From NCBI GenBank assembly GCA_020466095.1, contig CM035809.1, forward strand, positions 20,342,869 to 20,406,868: a stretch of 64,000 bases of DNA, in the 5' to 3' direction. Both the position numbers and the translations under genes were made by a program. Shown here piece by piece: positions 24,107 through 36,134 of this stretch (the first letter of the stretch is position 1; the number at the start of each line of letters is the position of its first letter). Under the pieces are notes generated by a model. It worked only from the letters and a program-made list of their open reading frames with translations, was not told the DNA's origin and did not search any database. This stretch comes from Chlorops oryzae. Taxonomy: Eukaryota; Arthropoda; Insecta; Diptera; Chloropidae.

Positions 24107-24146
24107 CTAAATTTGATTTGAGCTGTCATTAGCAATTGATTTAACA
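24107..24146 (-). promoter_or_regulatory. Third relic of the peptide-gene start region
   Basis: The block ATTTGATTTGAGCTGT (16 bases) and the following ATTA and CAAT match the copy at about 7311-7338 at roughly 25 of 28 positions, in the same orientation. No TATA box at the expected spacing, no ATG and no coding body follow. It is either a very decayed duplicate or a shared short regulatory block. Confidence 0.35.
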
Positions 24147-24591
24147 AATGTCAATTGAATAGCTACAAAGTGCTAATTAAGTTGATTTTAAATGAAAGCA
24201 TTGGTCATTTATTTCACAAATACATTTAAGCTTTGTAGACAGATTTCAAAGAGCCCTCCAAGGACATCATTACGAAAGCCATATCATTACAATTTTCTTC
24301 CAAAATGCTTTCATTAATTAATACCTATTAATTTATAGACTCGATACAAATCGCTTCCTCCACACCATTTAAGGACGCAAATCGTATAAAATTAGCATTT
24401 ACTAATTTACTTCACCAGTTACAGGTAGATCGGTTTGGTTCACTTTCGGGTTTTATTGCTTTGTATACATATTTGATAGATTTGTTGTTTTGCAAATTTT
24501 ATTTGGGTTAGATTTTTCGGTGGAATTAGGGATTAGACATTGTTTTGTTCTTTTTTGTTGTTTGTTACACAAATTCACATGATATGACTAT

Positions 24592-25092
24592 GTGTAACAT
24601 ATGCACCATATCCACCATATGCAACATAAGCAACATATGCAATATATGCAACACATGCAACATATGCAACAAATGCAACATATGCAACATATTAAACTTA
24701 TGCAACATATGCCTATATGCAACAAATGCAACATATGCAACGTATGCAACAAATGCAACATATGCAATTTATGAAACATATGAACCATACGCACCATATG
24801 CACCATATGAACCATATGTAACATACGCAACAAATGCAATATATGCACCATATGAAACAAATGCAACAAGTGCAACATATTCAACTTATGCAACATATGC
24901 CCATATGCAACAAATGCAAAAAATTTAACAAATGCAGCATATGTCACATATACAACAAAAGCAACATATGCACCATATGAACTATATGCACCATATGCAC
25001 CATATGAACCATATGCAACATATGCAACATATGCACCATATGCAACATATGCACCATATGAAACATATGCAATTTATGCAACATATGCTTAT
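24592..25092. repeat. CATATG-based 9-bp tandem array
   Basis: About 500 bases of CATATGCAA and CATATGCAC units with scattered variants (CATATGAAC, CAAATGCAA). The 9-base unit keeps frames open on both strands, giving artificial His-Met and Cys-Asn rich frames. CATATG is self-complementary, so either strand could fold. Confidence 0.9.
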
Positions 25093-25114
25093 AAGCTTTC
25101 GAAAAAGCAAGTGA

Positions 25115-26760
25115 AATAAAGATTACTTCTTGGTACACGAGTCTTGGTAAAGGTCATCTTAAATTGGATATTTCCTCTTATTAGACCACTCATTACGATT
25201 TATAACACTCCCTTACTTACACTGCCAAGAACAAATAGCTTTAGCAAGCAAACTCAAAAAACCTACTTCCGCTCCTCAATTGTGGGGAATATTTCTTCTA
25301 CTTTCATAGCAAAAATTCTTCTGAAAAAATTTTAAACATTCAAGTAAAAAACAATTCTCAAGTACCTTCGGAAAAACTTAAGCTATTTTTATTGTCACTC
25401 ACAAGCATCCTTTTTATGTAAGCCCACTGCATTTATCTTAGCCTTGCACAGAAGCCGATAATTAATTGCTTTGAATAAAAACTCCTTAAGATGACGAATA
25501 AAACAATAGAACATACATATCTTACAAGTCTCTTTAGAACCAAACACAATGCATCAAAATTTGCAAAAAGCTTTTATGAGTGAAAGCTAATTTTGTGTGA
25601 GAACATTTTGAGCGAGTTTCTGAAATAGCATCTTTGCGATTACTTTTGGCAAATTGACTTTCAAATTCAGTGTGTTACGGTCTCTCTTAGAAGATCAAAC
25701 AATTCCTCTCGTTCAGAGAAAGAATTTCAGAAACAATAGTCGGAAGCTCTTTTGCATTTTTTTTTTCTTTTGTTAGATTCGTTTTCCTTTTGTGTTGTTT
25801 TAGAAGGTAACATCGACGATTGGCAAAGTCAACAAATCCGGTTTTTTTTTTTTTTTGTGATGAATAATGTGTCGTCGAAATTTTGATAAAATGTCGGTTT
25901 GAAATTAAATGATTTCAATTTAAAAAAATTTTTTTTTTGGAAATTTCAAAAGAATATGAAAGGAAAAAATTAAAAAAATTTCCACTGCATTTTGACGTGG
26001 GCGTGGGCGAGCAATAAAATTCTAGTGCTGTTCTTAAATTTTCTTTTAAATTGATTTTCCACATTTTCGTGTTTTTTTTTTTGTTTCATTCTCTTTAGTT
26101 ACTGATACGACACACAGTCTGAAAAACATAAAATTGTGGCGCCCTAGAGCTAAAAATTGTTGTTCTTTTGCATGCTGTGCTTGGTCTGATTTCTTGCGAT
26201 AGCCGGCAATAATTAAAATCGTTCTGTATACACGATGAGGTAAGCATAAACAGAAATTATTCTTTCGAAAGCGATGAAGAAAGAGTTTCAATAAAATATT
26301 TTCAAAAATTTCTTTAAATGCATTTAAATACATATCTAAGGCCTTCACTCTCAAGTGTTTCCATTTCCATCCCTTTGTCCACTCAAATGATTTTGTGGGT
26401 CCATTTCCATACCGTAGATATTTTTTTCAATTATGACTGATAAAGCGTTAAGAAATCATGACTCGGTGTAAATCATCAACGCCAATGAAGCAAATCGAGC
26501 TTGTTAAGCCGTTCATTTGGTGAGTTTCTGCCTTTCATGTTGATTCATCGTTTGGCAACAGTTCCAATTGGGCCTAATGCTGCAATTAATCGAGCTTTGT
26601 AGAATGTATTCTTATAATTATTTTTTAAATTACGCTTTACAAAGTAAATTGCATCTTGTCTTGTTATTATTGATTGTTTTACGTTAGAGTCGAACAAACA
26701 TCAGGCCTCCCATATTAAGCAATTATCCTTACAACATATTTTGTTAGCCTTGAGTGAGCA
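25115..26760. other. No gene recognised
   Basis: AT-rich with several T-runs (25760, 25842, 25927). No exon or element could be supported. Confidence 0.4.
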
Positions 26761-26789
26761 TAAATTACTTCATTTAACCTAAATTAACT

Positions 26790-27280
26790 TTACATAACTT
26801 ATCTTAACTTTACTTAACACAACTTAACTTAACTTAAGCTTAACTTAACTTAACTTAACATAACTTAACTTAACTTAACTTAACTTAACTTAACTTAACT
26901 TAACTTAACTTAACTTAACTTAACTTAACTTAACTTAACTTAACTTAACTTAACTTAACTACTTAACTTAACTTAACTTAACTTAACTTAACTTAACTTA
27001 ACTTAACTTAACTTAACTTAACTTAACTTAACTTAACTTAACTTAACTTAACTTAACTTAACTTAACTTAACTTAACTTAACTTAACTTACTTAACATTA
27101 ACTTAACTTAACTTAACATAACTTAACATAACTTAACTAAACTGAACTTACCTTGACTTGACTTAACTTAATTTAACTTAACTTAACCTATTCTTAACTT
27201 GTTTTAACCTGACTTAACTTAATTAAAATCAACTTACCTTAATATAACTTAACTTAGCTTAACTTAACTTATTTTAATTT
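26790..27280. repeat. TTAAC pentanucleotide array
   Basis: A run of CTTAA/TTAAC pentamers, nearly perfect between 26845 and 27090 and degenerate on both sides (TTAACATAAC, TTGACTTGAC). The decaying edges are typical of an old microsatellite. The unit differs from the TTAGG insect telomere repeat. Confidence 0.9.
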
Positions 27281-27289
27281 ACTTAAGAG

Positions 27290-28456
27290 ATTGTGCGTTA
27301 GATTCTAAAATCACTAACTTCTTCTACAGGAGAAGAATTACGTTAAATTTCGTTCCGTCAAGACTAACTGAGCCTTAAATTAAATTTTCTATGATTCGAA
27401 GCACTAAGCACTTTATTCTCCAATATTTTGTTGGCTACACAATTTAAATTACTTAGCTATGCAAGCCGGCACGCCGGCACTTAATCTTTATAAAAACGAA
27501 TCAACAATGAAGCGGAAAAGAGCAAAACATTTTAATGAGATTAGTCATGAGTGTAGCTAACTCGAACGATTTTAAGTTCAAGCAACATACATGTTATAAT
27601 AATATAAAAAAATATTTAAAAAAATCATTTTTAGCGGTTTTAAGAATCATAGGAAGACGTACATAAATCAAATTAAAAAGATACAAAATATCGAATATTT
27701 GAAGAGCTTTATTCTCTTCTTTTAGAGCAATTTTCTACTTTATTTCGAAATAGAATGAACACCCCTGCGAAGGATTCAACGAAGTTGACTTCATTGTAAG
27801 TGACATCATATTTAGTTCTTCATGGAATTTTTCAGATTCGCACCTTAAATAACAATCCACCCCACCCCCATTGGTATGCAATGCGTACAGTGATAGCTCT
27901 TTTAATTGGTCACATTCAACAAATGGGCCAAAGGAATTCTTCCGCTTATGAGAGTTCAATTTATAATTAATTAAATTTTGCTTAAATTTTTTGAATGTTG
28001 TGCTCATTCCGAAAATGTACCTCTTTTAAAGTCCCTCTAACAAGGAGTTTTTCTATTTTAATAAATGCGTGGCCTTCTTTGCTATGGCGTCATCTTGATT
28101 TTATCAAAAATAATCAAGTACCCACAAAAACGCAATAGGCATCTGTTAAAATTCACACACCAACGCTAAATGAAGAGAGAGAATTTTTGGAATTTTTATA
28201 TCAAAAATAGCCAACAAAAAATTTCAACTACAGAATCATGAGCCAAGAATGGGCTCAAGAAAATATTTTAATCAATTTTTTTTCAATCATTTCAATTAGA
28301 ATTATTATTAGCAATTTCTTCAGAAGAACTTTCATAGAAAGGATTTTAGCTTCGAAGTGCTTTTAAGACGTTTTACGAGGCCCTAAGTACCCTAACACAT
28401 GATTGTCTACTACACAAGCTAACCACTTTCATACCTTGCCTTTCTTTTATTTATAG
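27290..28456. other. No exon recognised before the first Esyt2 exon
   Basis: This is probably intron. It ends in a pyrimidine-rich tract and the acceptor TTATAG at 28451-28456. An inverted GCCGGC pair near 27466 is the only oddity. Confidence 0.45.
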
Positions 28457-31400
28457 CTCTCCGGACAACGAGGCCGACGCTGAGGTTGAACAGTCAACCA
28501 AAAGTGACCTCATAAGCACACCATTACAGCCGCTGGAGCCCCTTCCGCCATCACCACCTCCACTAGACGAGGAAGTAGAAGCTAAAGCCGATGAAAAAAT
28601 GCCGATAGTAAAAAAGGATGACGACGATGCCATAGCCAAGTCAACGCATACAGTCGAGGATGGCATTTTTTCCTTAATATATGGATTTTGTAAAAAAGTC
28701 GCCGTAGTTGGGTCCATATATCTGGTAGGGTATATGGGCTGGTCGGTGGCATGGCTGATTGCTCCAGTGATTCTGTCTGTTGCACGTGATCAATTTCGTA
28801 AGCGCACTCAACATCAACGAGAACTGGCAAAGGCCTCGGCATTGGCATCCGAGAAGGATGTTATTTTGGCACGTATCGATGAATTGCCAGCGTGGGTGAG
28901 TTATTCAAGGATTAAAGATGAGATAAAATGGAATAATTGATATTCCTCTTTTAAGGTCTATTTTCCCGATGTTGAACGTTGTGAATGGGTTAATAAGGTA
29001 TGTTGAGTTCAGTATTTATTCCTTAAAAGATTTGATCGCAAACACTCATTTTTCTTTTTATTATCCTTACAGATACTCAAACAAGTTTGGCCAAATGCAA
29101 ATCATTTCGCTCGTTCTCTGGTAAGAGAAACGATCGAACCGAACGTAGCGCTCGCTCTGTCCAACTACAAAATGAATGGATTTCGTTTCGATCGAATTAT
29201 TTTGGGAACAATTCCACCACGAATCGGAGGAGTTAAGATCTATGATAAGAATGTCGATCGAAATGAGATAATCATGGACTTGGATCTATTCTATGCGAGT
29301 GATTGTGATATCAATTTTTATTTGAGTGGAATGAAGGGTGGAATTAAGGACTTCCAAATTCACGGATGGGTGAGAGTTGTAATGAAACCTCTCATTCGAT
29401 CGATGCCATTGATCGGCGGACTACAGATTTTCTTCCTTAATAATCCCAATATCGATTTTAATCTTGTTGGCGTAATCGATTTTATGGATATGCCTGGATT
29501 GAGTGACCTGCTGAGACGGATTATTGTTGAGCAAATTGGTGCCGTTATGGTCCTGCCAAATAAATTGCCAATCACCCTGAGTAATGATGTACCGGCAACG
29601 GCGCTGAAAATGCCTGAACCGGAAGTGAGTTTCAATTCATGAGAAAATGATATAATAATTTCAATAATTTCCTATTTCTCTAGGGCATTCTACGAATTCA
29701 TGTTATCGAGGCGAAGAATTTAATGAAAAAGGATATCGGTGTTTTGGGTAAAGGCAAATCCGATCCTTATGCCGTGATCAATGTTGGTGCACAGGAATTC
29801 AAGACCCAAATCATTGAGAATAATGTCAATCCCAAGTGGGACTTCTGGTGTGAGGTATGTTCATGTCCAGCGAAGTGTCCTTTTGTCCTACACCCTCTCT
29901 CTCTCCCTCTTTGTTTCTCTCTTTATAAGCACATGCGTGGTTTCTTTTTGTTTTGAATTTTAATGTGATTTTTTTTGCATTTTTTCAAATCACAGCAACA
30001 CATTCTCAATTTATTCTCACTATTTGAGTGAACATTTTTGCATGTGCCACGCCTTCGAGAGAGATTTTTTATTATGAACTTCTATTTTTTTCTTTGTCTT
30101 TCCATTTTTCCATTTTCCTCTATGTGCTCTAACTGAATTCTTTGACTGCGTTTCTTCATGATTTCATTTCGATAAAAACAAAAAACCAAAATTCTAAACA
30201 TTTAAGGCGAAAATATTTGTTAATTTCGGTCAATATGTAGACATTGTGCTACACGATAAGGACGATACAGGCGATGATGAAAAATTGGGCAGGTAAGGGT
30301 TAATGTTTTTTAATTTCAGATTTGATTCGATGGGAAAGCGTTTTCTTTTCTGAACAGAAAAATAAATTTGAAGACAAATTAGCAGGAAAATGCAACTCTG
30401 TCTTAAAAGCAATCAGCTGATCTGCCAACAGGGTTGCATCGATTCATTAATCGAAAAAATTGTTCAAATAATGAATTTTTGAAAAGAAAAGAAAAAAGAA
30501 AAGAAAAAGAAAAGAAAAGAAAAGAAAAGAAAAGAAAAGAAAACGTTTAGAACTATAATCGAATTTGGTGGGAGGTCTTGAACTAAATTTAATTGAATAA
30601 ATGGTGTAAGTAACTCACTTATTTGTAGTTCGACGCTTGTAGTTATATGCATGCTTCTTAATTATTATTTAAAGCATTTATTGTGATGTCTACCTATATA
30701 TCAAATGAAAATTTATATACAACACACAAACATTGAACACAAAACACCAAAATTACTTTCAGGCTGCTATTTTCTCGTCTTTGGGTCAGCTGATCAGTTT
30801 CGTTCTATTCGATTATGATCCAGGCGTACAGAATGATGATCGCTTGGGAAGGTTGTACCTGCTATGAAGAATCATGTTTTTGATTTTGTTACTGTTTTTG
30901 TTATTGTTACTGTTTTTGTTTTTGTTACCAACATTTTTGCTTTAGTTATTGTTCTTTCATTTTACGTTGATTGTTTGCGTTCCCTTTTCAAAATAATTTC
31001 GAAAAATGCCTTCATTTTAATTCCAGTTGAAAGTTTTTTTGATCACATGTTTTATGAGCTTTTCTCATTTTTGTGAAATTTTTGGATATTTTTTTAAAAG
31101 GAAATATGTATATCATTTTTGAAACAAAATTATTTATATATATATAGTTTTTTTTTGTTGCTTTTTTTACTCAACACTTTCGACCTCAAGCTCGAACAGA
31201 GCATCATTTAAAAATACTCCTCAAAAGGTCGAATAAAAAACCCAAAATCAAAAAATTTTTTTTTTAATTTCCTTTCCTCTTTTCTTCAATTTCCTTTCTT
31301 TTGGCTTCATATTCATCCATTTAGATAGTCTTAATAGCACTCAGAAATATCGATTGTCCACCTTCTACGATGTCATTATTTTTCATCGACATTTCTTAAA

Positions 31401-34400
31401 GTCCTCAGAAGTCTAGCAGGGATCTACCTCTTTCCACCTCGATTGCTCTAATTAAATACTTAGTAGCCTCTATAAACTTCTTCCATCTTCTATTTTCAAT
31501 TACCTCAACAGTTAGAAGTCTACGAAATATAACCACAAATGACACAAAAACACGAATTAAACAAACACTTTCCGCATGCCCCCGCACTCTGCATGTTCAA
31601 AGCACCAAGTTGAAAAGTGTCCTTACAACCATTGCAAGCTTCTTAAGTGAATGTTCAATTACTTCGTAATTAAATGACGAAACTTTTAAACGAACTTTTG
31701 AACTTGTTCTTCTTGCTCACCTAAAATGCTAACAAAAATTACTAAAAAAAAAACCAAATAAACTTCTTGAAACCGACTCAGGCCGTTGTGGAGGTCACTC
31801 ATCATACGATCCTAGTGTCCAGACTATATGACTGGGATCGAACTGGCGACGATGAATCGCTCGGCAGGTTTGAAATATTGTTTTTTTTTTTCCTTTATTC
31901 TTAAACACGAAATTTCTTCATTTTGTTCTCAAGCTTTTAAAAATTGGAGGAAAAACTTTGAAAACTTTTCTTTTTAGTTCACAAGTCGCTTTCTTATTTC
32001 TTTCATAAATGATTTTTTTCGAAATTATACTTTTTCTAACTTAATGGAAATTTAAGACTTTATTTTCGATTTTTTTTAAGAAATTATTCTTTAATATTCC
32101 TTAAAGACAATATAAATTTGAATCAATCGACTAGCGTGTGTGGAGATTTATAAATAGAATCCTAATGTCCAATCGTATTGCTATAATGCACGTTAAGCGA
32201 CACGACAATTTGAAATTTTTTTTAATTATATTCTAAACAAACATTGAAGACTTTTTTAAAACACTTAAAACTTCCAAGTTCCATCATGCACACAATAAGT
32301 CAACAAATGCAGTTAAGAGAGACTAATTTCTCTCTCATGCTATAAATTTTTTTAAAATATTTTTAAAATCGAAATTGAGAATTACTTTAACAATTCACAA
32401 AGATGTAGAATTTTCTCTCAGTGCATACAATTTAAGTTTATTAACATCAAAATTTCACTCAGTGGATTTTCTCTCATGCTAAAAATTTAAACCATTTTGA
32501 GATAAAATCTTAAACTTATGATGGGAAAATTAAAGGTCACCTTCGATACAAACGATGCGAGAAATGTAGTTAACTAAACGAGCATTTTTCTCTCATGCTA
32601 GAATTTTTTAAATTATTTTATTAAAATCGAACAAATTTCACTCAGTGGATTTTTCTCTCATGCTGAAAAAATTTTAATTCTATATTTAGAAAAATTTTTA
32701 ACTATGATGGGAGGACATTTAAAAGGTCACCTCGAGTGCACACAACGAAGCGAGAAATGTAAGTTAAGCTAAATGAGCATTTTTCTCTCATAGATTTTTA
32801 AATTTTTTTATTAAATCGAACAATTTCACTCAGTGGATTTTTCTCTCATGCTGAAAAAATTTGATCTAATTAGAAAAATTTTAACTATGATGGGAGGCAT
32901 TTAAAAGTCACCTCGAGTGCACACAACGAAACGATAAATATAATTAAGCTAAATGAGAATTTTTCTCTCATGCTAGATTTTAAATTTTTATTAAATTGAA
33001 CAATTTCACTCAGTGGAGTGAAACCAATATTCTATGGTCGCGTCGGTTAGGCCTTCAAATTCGATATACTCTAAAGAGGCTACCTAGACGACGCTGTAAA
33101 TTCTTAACCCCAGAAAAAATGTCTCACAATTAAATGACAATGATCATAACGACCTTATTCCGATTAAAATAGCTCAATAAATAGTCGAAGTTCTGAGAAA
33201 GATGAGGTTTTAACTACCTTTTCTAAGGATCACACCGCAGATCCTAGGTGACTGCTAACCTCTTAACCATTTCGCTTTCACTAATTTGGTTATTAATTTA
33301 AGTTGTCTCATTTCTTTTACTAACCAACCACTATTAATTGGCTGGAACAATGAAACATTAACTAAACAATTTAATTCATTTAAAATGTGATTTTATGTTC
33401 AAATTTTTTAAAAATAATTTCCTTTCAAAACTTAATTCTCAAACCCCAGAGCTACAATTGAGATAGCGAACGTCGTAAAGCGTGGCCTAGTGGACACCGT
33501 AAGTAAAAGTTCCATAGATAATTTTTAAAAATACTTACCAACAAAAAAAAATGTCTCAACCCATCAGTGGCTAACGTTGGAAGATGCCAAGCACGGATTA
33601 CTCCATGTGCGCCTACAATGGTACAAGCTAACAGCCGATCCTGCTGATCTTCAGGCTGCACTCAAGGAAACGCAAATGCTACGAGTGACATCGATGAGCA
33701 CAGCGTTACTTATAGTTTTCATTGACTCGGCGAAAAATTTGAAGGTGTTTTTTTTTTTTGCTATTCTCCAAAAAATGTACCTAGATGTTTTACTTTAATA
33801 TATATCACTCATTCCAGCAAGCGCGATCGACCTCTAAACCCGATCCCTATTTGATCTGCAGTGTTGGGAAACAGAAGGAACAGACAGCAATGATTATGCG
33901 TGACGATTCCCCTGTGTGGGAACAAGGATTCACATTTCTCGTTGGCAATCCCGATAACGATGCGCTTCAAATCAAAATATTCGATCAAAAAACTGGCAAT
34001 GAAATCGGTCAATTCACCTATGTCCTAGGTGCTTTGTTGAATAAAACGAACATGGAAATCGTATCACAGCCATTCCAATTACAAAAATCTGGACCCGAAT
34101 CGAAATTGATCATGTCACTGTCGCTGCGCATTCTCAAACAAGCCGAACAAATTTTGGATGACAATGAAACGAGTTCGGAGACATTAACGGGTATGACACA
34201 TTCTAGTTCGATGAGATCTGGTATTGTGGACACTAATACTGGAAAGGTAATTATTTTGCAAAAGTAAAGAAAATTTCGAAAAATATATTTCAACTTCAAC
34301 AGGAAACTTCACAATCCAAACGTCATTCAAGTGAATCCCCGTTAATTGAAGAAGATATCTCACCAACTTCCTAGCACCGGTAACAACACCGCCACGTAGT

Positions 34401-35073
34401 CCGAAACCAGTATTTATAGCTGCTCTAGTCGCTGGCGAGTCAGTGGTAACGCATCGCTTTCCCGATATGACTTCATCGAACGGAGAATATGGGCTTGGTC
34501 GCATACAGCTCTCCATACGGTATAGTGTCCAGCGTCAGAAACTGGTTACGACCGTGCACAAGATCATGCACATTCCCGTACGTGATCCATCGAATTTACC
34601 AGATCCATATGTGAAATTGTACTTACTGCCGGGTCGGAGCAAGGAATCAAAACGAAAAACCGCCGTTATCAAGGATAATTGCAATCCTGTTTACGATGCA
34701 ACCTTTGAGTATTTGATCTCGACTGCCGAACTGCAGCAAACGGAGTTGGAAGTAACTGTTTGCTCTCAAAAAGGATTCTTGTACGGTGGCAGCCCCATTA
34801 TTGGAATGGTGAGTCCCAATGGCTCCTAAAGGCCCGATTTAGACTTGGCAATTCTGATTGAAGAGTTGCCCCTATTTATCGAGTATACTCGATTCTACTC
34901 CCGCGAAGGGATCTAAATCGGATCGAAAGAGGGTTCTGTAATACAATAACTCAAACAAAAAATATTTTTAGCTCAAAATACCCTTGAACGAACCTGAAAT
35001 CTCTGGAAACGGTCTGAATACCTGGTTCGACTTACAGCCGGAACACAAGCATGAGGAGAAAACTAAGCTTTAA
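28457..35073 (+). CDS. Esyt2: Extended synaptotagmin (E-Syt2-like), 5' end missing
   Basis: Constitutive exons: 28457-28895, 28956-28997, 29073-29624, 29684-29854, 33450-33498, 33568-33744, 33818-34246, 34303-34808, 34972-35073 (TAA), plus one of three alternative exons between 30207 and 31867. All have GT/AG ends and consistent phases. The first listed exon starts with one base of a split codon, so at least one upstream exon with the ATG is missing. About 850 residues are encoded, near full length for the family. Order: acidic/proline-rich start, membrane hairpin near 72-110 (VAVVGSIYLVGYMGW), SMP lipid-transfer domain about 145-330, C2A about 344-460 (GKGKSDPYAVI), C2B about 490-600, C2C about 690-830. 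Family role: ER-anchored tether at plasma-membrane contacts that transfers glycerolipids. One base appears missing near 34371. Very confident in family. Confidence 0.95.
30207..30292 (+). CDS. Esyt2: Esyt2 alternative exon 1 of 3 (C2A calcium loop)
   Basis: An 86-base exon with a TTTAAG acceptor and a strong donor CAG-GTAAGG. It encodes AKIFVNFGQYVDIVL followed by the loop HDKDDTGDDEKLG and two bases of an arginine codon. This is the last strand and calcium-binding loop 3 of C2A. It keeps the D-x-D and later D residues expected to bind calcium. Because the length is 2 modulo 3, exactly one of the three exons must be included to keep frame into 33450. Confidence 0.88.
30481..30544. repeat. AAAAG pentamer microsatellite
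   Basis: About 12 units of AAAAG/AAGAA in the intron between Esyt2 alternative exons 1 and 2. Confidence 0.9.
30763..30851 (+). CDS. Esyt2: Esyt2 alternative exon 2 of 3 (C2A calcium loop)
   Basis: An 89-base exon, one codon longer than its sisters. It encodes AAIFSSLGQLISFVL and the loop FDYDPGVQNDDRLG. The acceptor TTTCAG is good; the donor AAG-GTTGTA is weak, which suggests regulated inclusion. The D-x-D and D-D residues are kept, but the longer PGVQN turn changes loop geometry. Phase is identical to the sisters. Confidence 0.88.
31782..31867 (+). CDS. Esyt2: Esyt2 alternative exon 3 of 3 (C2A calcium loop)
   Basis: An 86-base exon encoding AVVEVTHHTILVSRL and the loop YDWDRTGDDESLG. The acceptor is GACTCAG and the donor CAG-GTTTGA is weak. 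It ends in the same split arginine codon as the other two. It is about as diverged from exons 1 and 2 as they are from each other, which indicates old duplications kept by selection. Confidence 0.88.
32456..33006. repeat. Three-copy intronic tandem repeat, about 184 bases
   Basis: Units start with CACTCAGTGGA at 32456, 32639 and 32827 (183, 188 and 180 bases), with a fourth truncated start at 33007. Shared blocks are TTTTCTCTCATGCT, ACTATGATGGGA and GGTCACCT, then ATGAGCATTTTTCTCTCAT. A more diverged piece upstream (32310-32430) contains the same TTTCTCTCATGCT. The array lies in the Esyt2 intron between alternative exon 3 and the next constitutive exon. Confidence 0.85.
34371..34374 (+). other. 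Esyt2: Apparent one-base deletion in Esyt2
   Basis: In the exon 34303-34808 the incoming frame reads EDISPTS and hits TAG at 34372-34374. The downstream frame begins LAPVTTPPRSPK and carries the C2C domain. Adding one base near 34370 restores a single frame and makes the exon 169 codons long. No splice pair can explain it. It is probably a sequence error; a real null allele is possible. Confidence 0.75.
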
Positions 35074-35493
35074 ATTCTTGAAGATAATCTTGTTATAAAT
35101 AGAGGGAACGTGTGGAAATCTTTTATCGAATTAGTAGAAATGGAATCTTCTTATGAAAAAAAACTGTCCTTCTGTCGAACAGTCTTAGCTAATCATTGAA
35201 ACTTATCTGTGCCTAGAGTTCAAAGCTCTCCTATTTTATAGTCCAATAATCAAAACTTTCATCGATCTTGCATGGGCGGTGAGAGCATTTTTTAACTTTT
35301 CCAGCTTCGTGCCTTCCACAACCAGTCATTTATGCACTGAGAGAAAAAACCATCAAGGAGAAATATGAATCAAAAAATTTTTCAAATTTTAACCATCTTT
35401 TTCATCTTTATATGCTATGAAATATTTTATATTTATGTACCTATTGTATTGTACTTTCTGTTGTATTTATGTATGTGTGTCATCGAATAATTG

Positions 35494-35499
35494 AATAAA
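35494..35499 (+). terminator. Esyt2 polyadenylation signal
   Basis: AATAAA 421 bases after the stop codon, followed by TTTTATTGTTT. It is the best signal in the 3' region and gives a 3' untranslated region of about 450 bases. Confidence 0.6.
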
Positions 35500-36004
35500 A
35501 ACATTTTATTGTTTCGGACATTCATTGATGGAAATTCATTATTTTTTCAAGTGTATGCACTATAAGAAAAGCCATTAAATTTTTTGAAAAATTCCACTAA
35601 ACTCTTGAGTTGTTGGTAGCAGCGTTTTTCCTTATATTTCGCTAGCCACTCCTTAAGTAGACTCAGCCGTAGATCAGAGAGACCAATGGGCTTTCAAAAA
35701 TCGATTACACTAGCTAACAAAATAAATAGGCATCTCTGAAACAAACTTTTTGAAATTAATTTGGGGTCGCTGATTTCGAAAATGACATCCATTTATTATT
35801 CCATTACATTTTTGTGATCCTGGAAAACAATTTAGTTAAAAATAAAAATCAATTTCAAATGTGCCCTCGCGAAAATCAAAAATTTTGTAGACAAGTGTTA
35901 TTATTACCACACAAAATCGATTTGAAACGATCAACTATGTAAAAATGGTTATGATTGATGTACTTTTACCCACTTTAAGAGATTAATTGTAATTATATTT
36001 TTAA

Positions 36005-36133
36005 CCCTTTACCGCGTCAGGGTAAAATTTTTCCCCACATGATTTAAGGAATTTTTGGCATTGACTATTAACACCATTGGTGTAAATCGTTAAACCTATG
36101 TGGGGACCAATTTATCCCTTATGAATTAAAGGG
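36005..36133. mobile_element. piggyBac-like MITE, 129 bases
   Basis: TTAA (36001-36004) is followed by CCCTTTACCGCG. The right end AATTAAAGGG is followed by CTAA, a mutated TTAA. The interior shares ATTTAAGGA and TTTATCCC-like blocks with the same-length element at 38357. Confidence 0.65.
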
Positions 36134-36134
36134 C

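Noticed and set aside
24545..25138. Met/His- and Cys/Asn-rich frames on both strands
   Set aside because: They are by-products of the 9-base CATATG unit, which cannot create stops in most frames.
26790..27280. Possible internal telomere repeat
   Set aside because: The unit is TTAAC/CTTAA, not TTAGG, and flies of this group lack TTAGG telomeres.
28451..28848. Two minus-strand frames opposite the first Esyt2 exon
   Set aside because: They are antisense shadows of the GC-richer Esyt2 exon; the plus frame has domain homology and splice sites.
34856..34925. Hairpin in the last Esyt2 intron (CCGATTTAGA / TCTAAATCGG)
   Set aside because: Real pairing of about 10 bases, but short and expected by chance in introns of this size.
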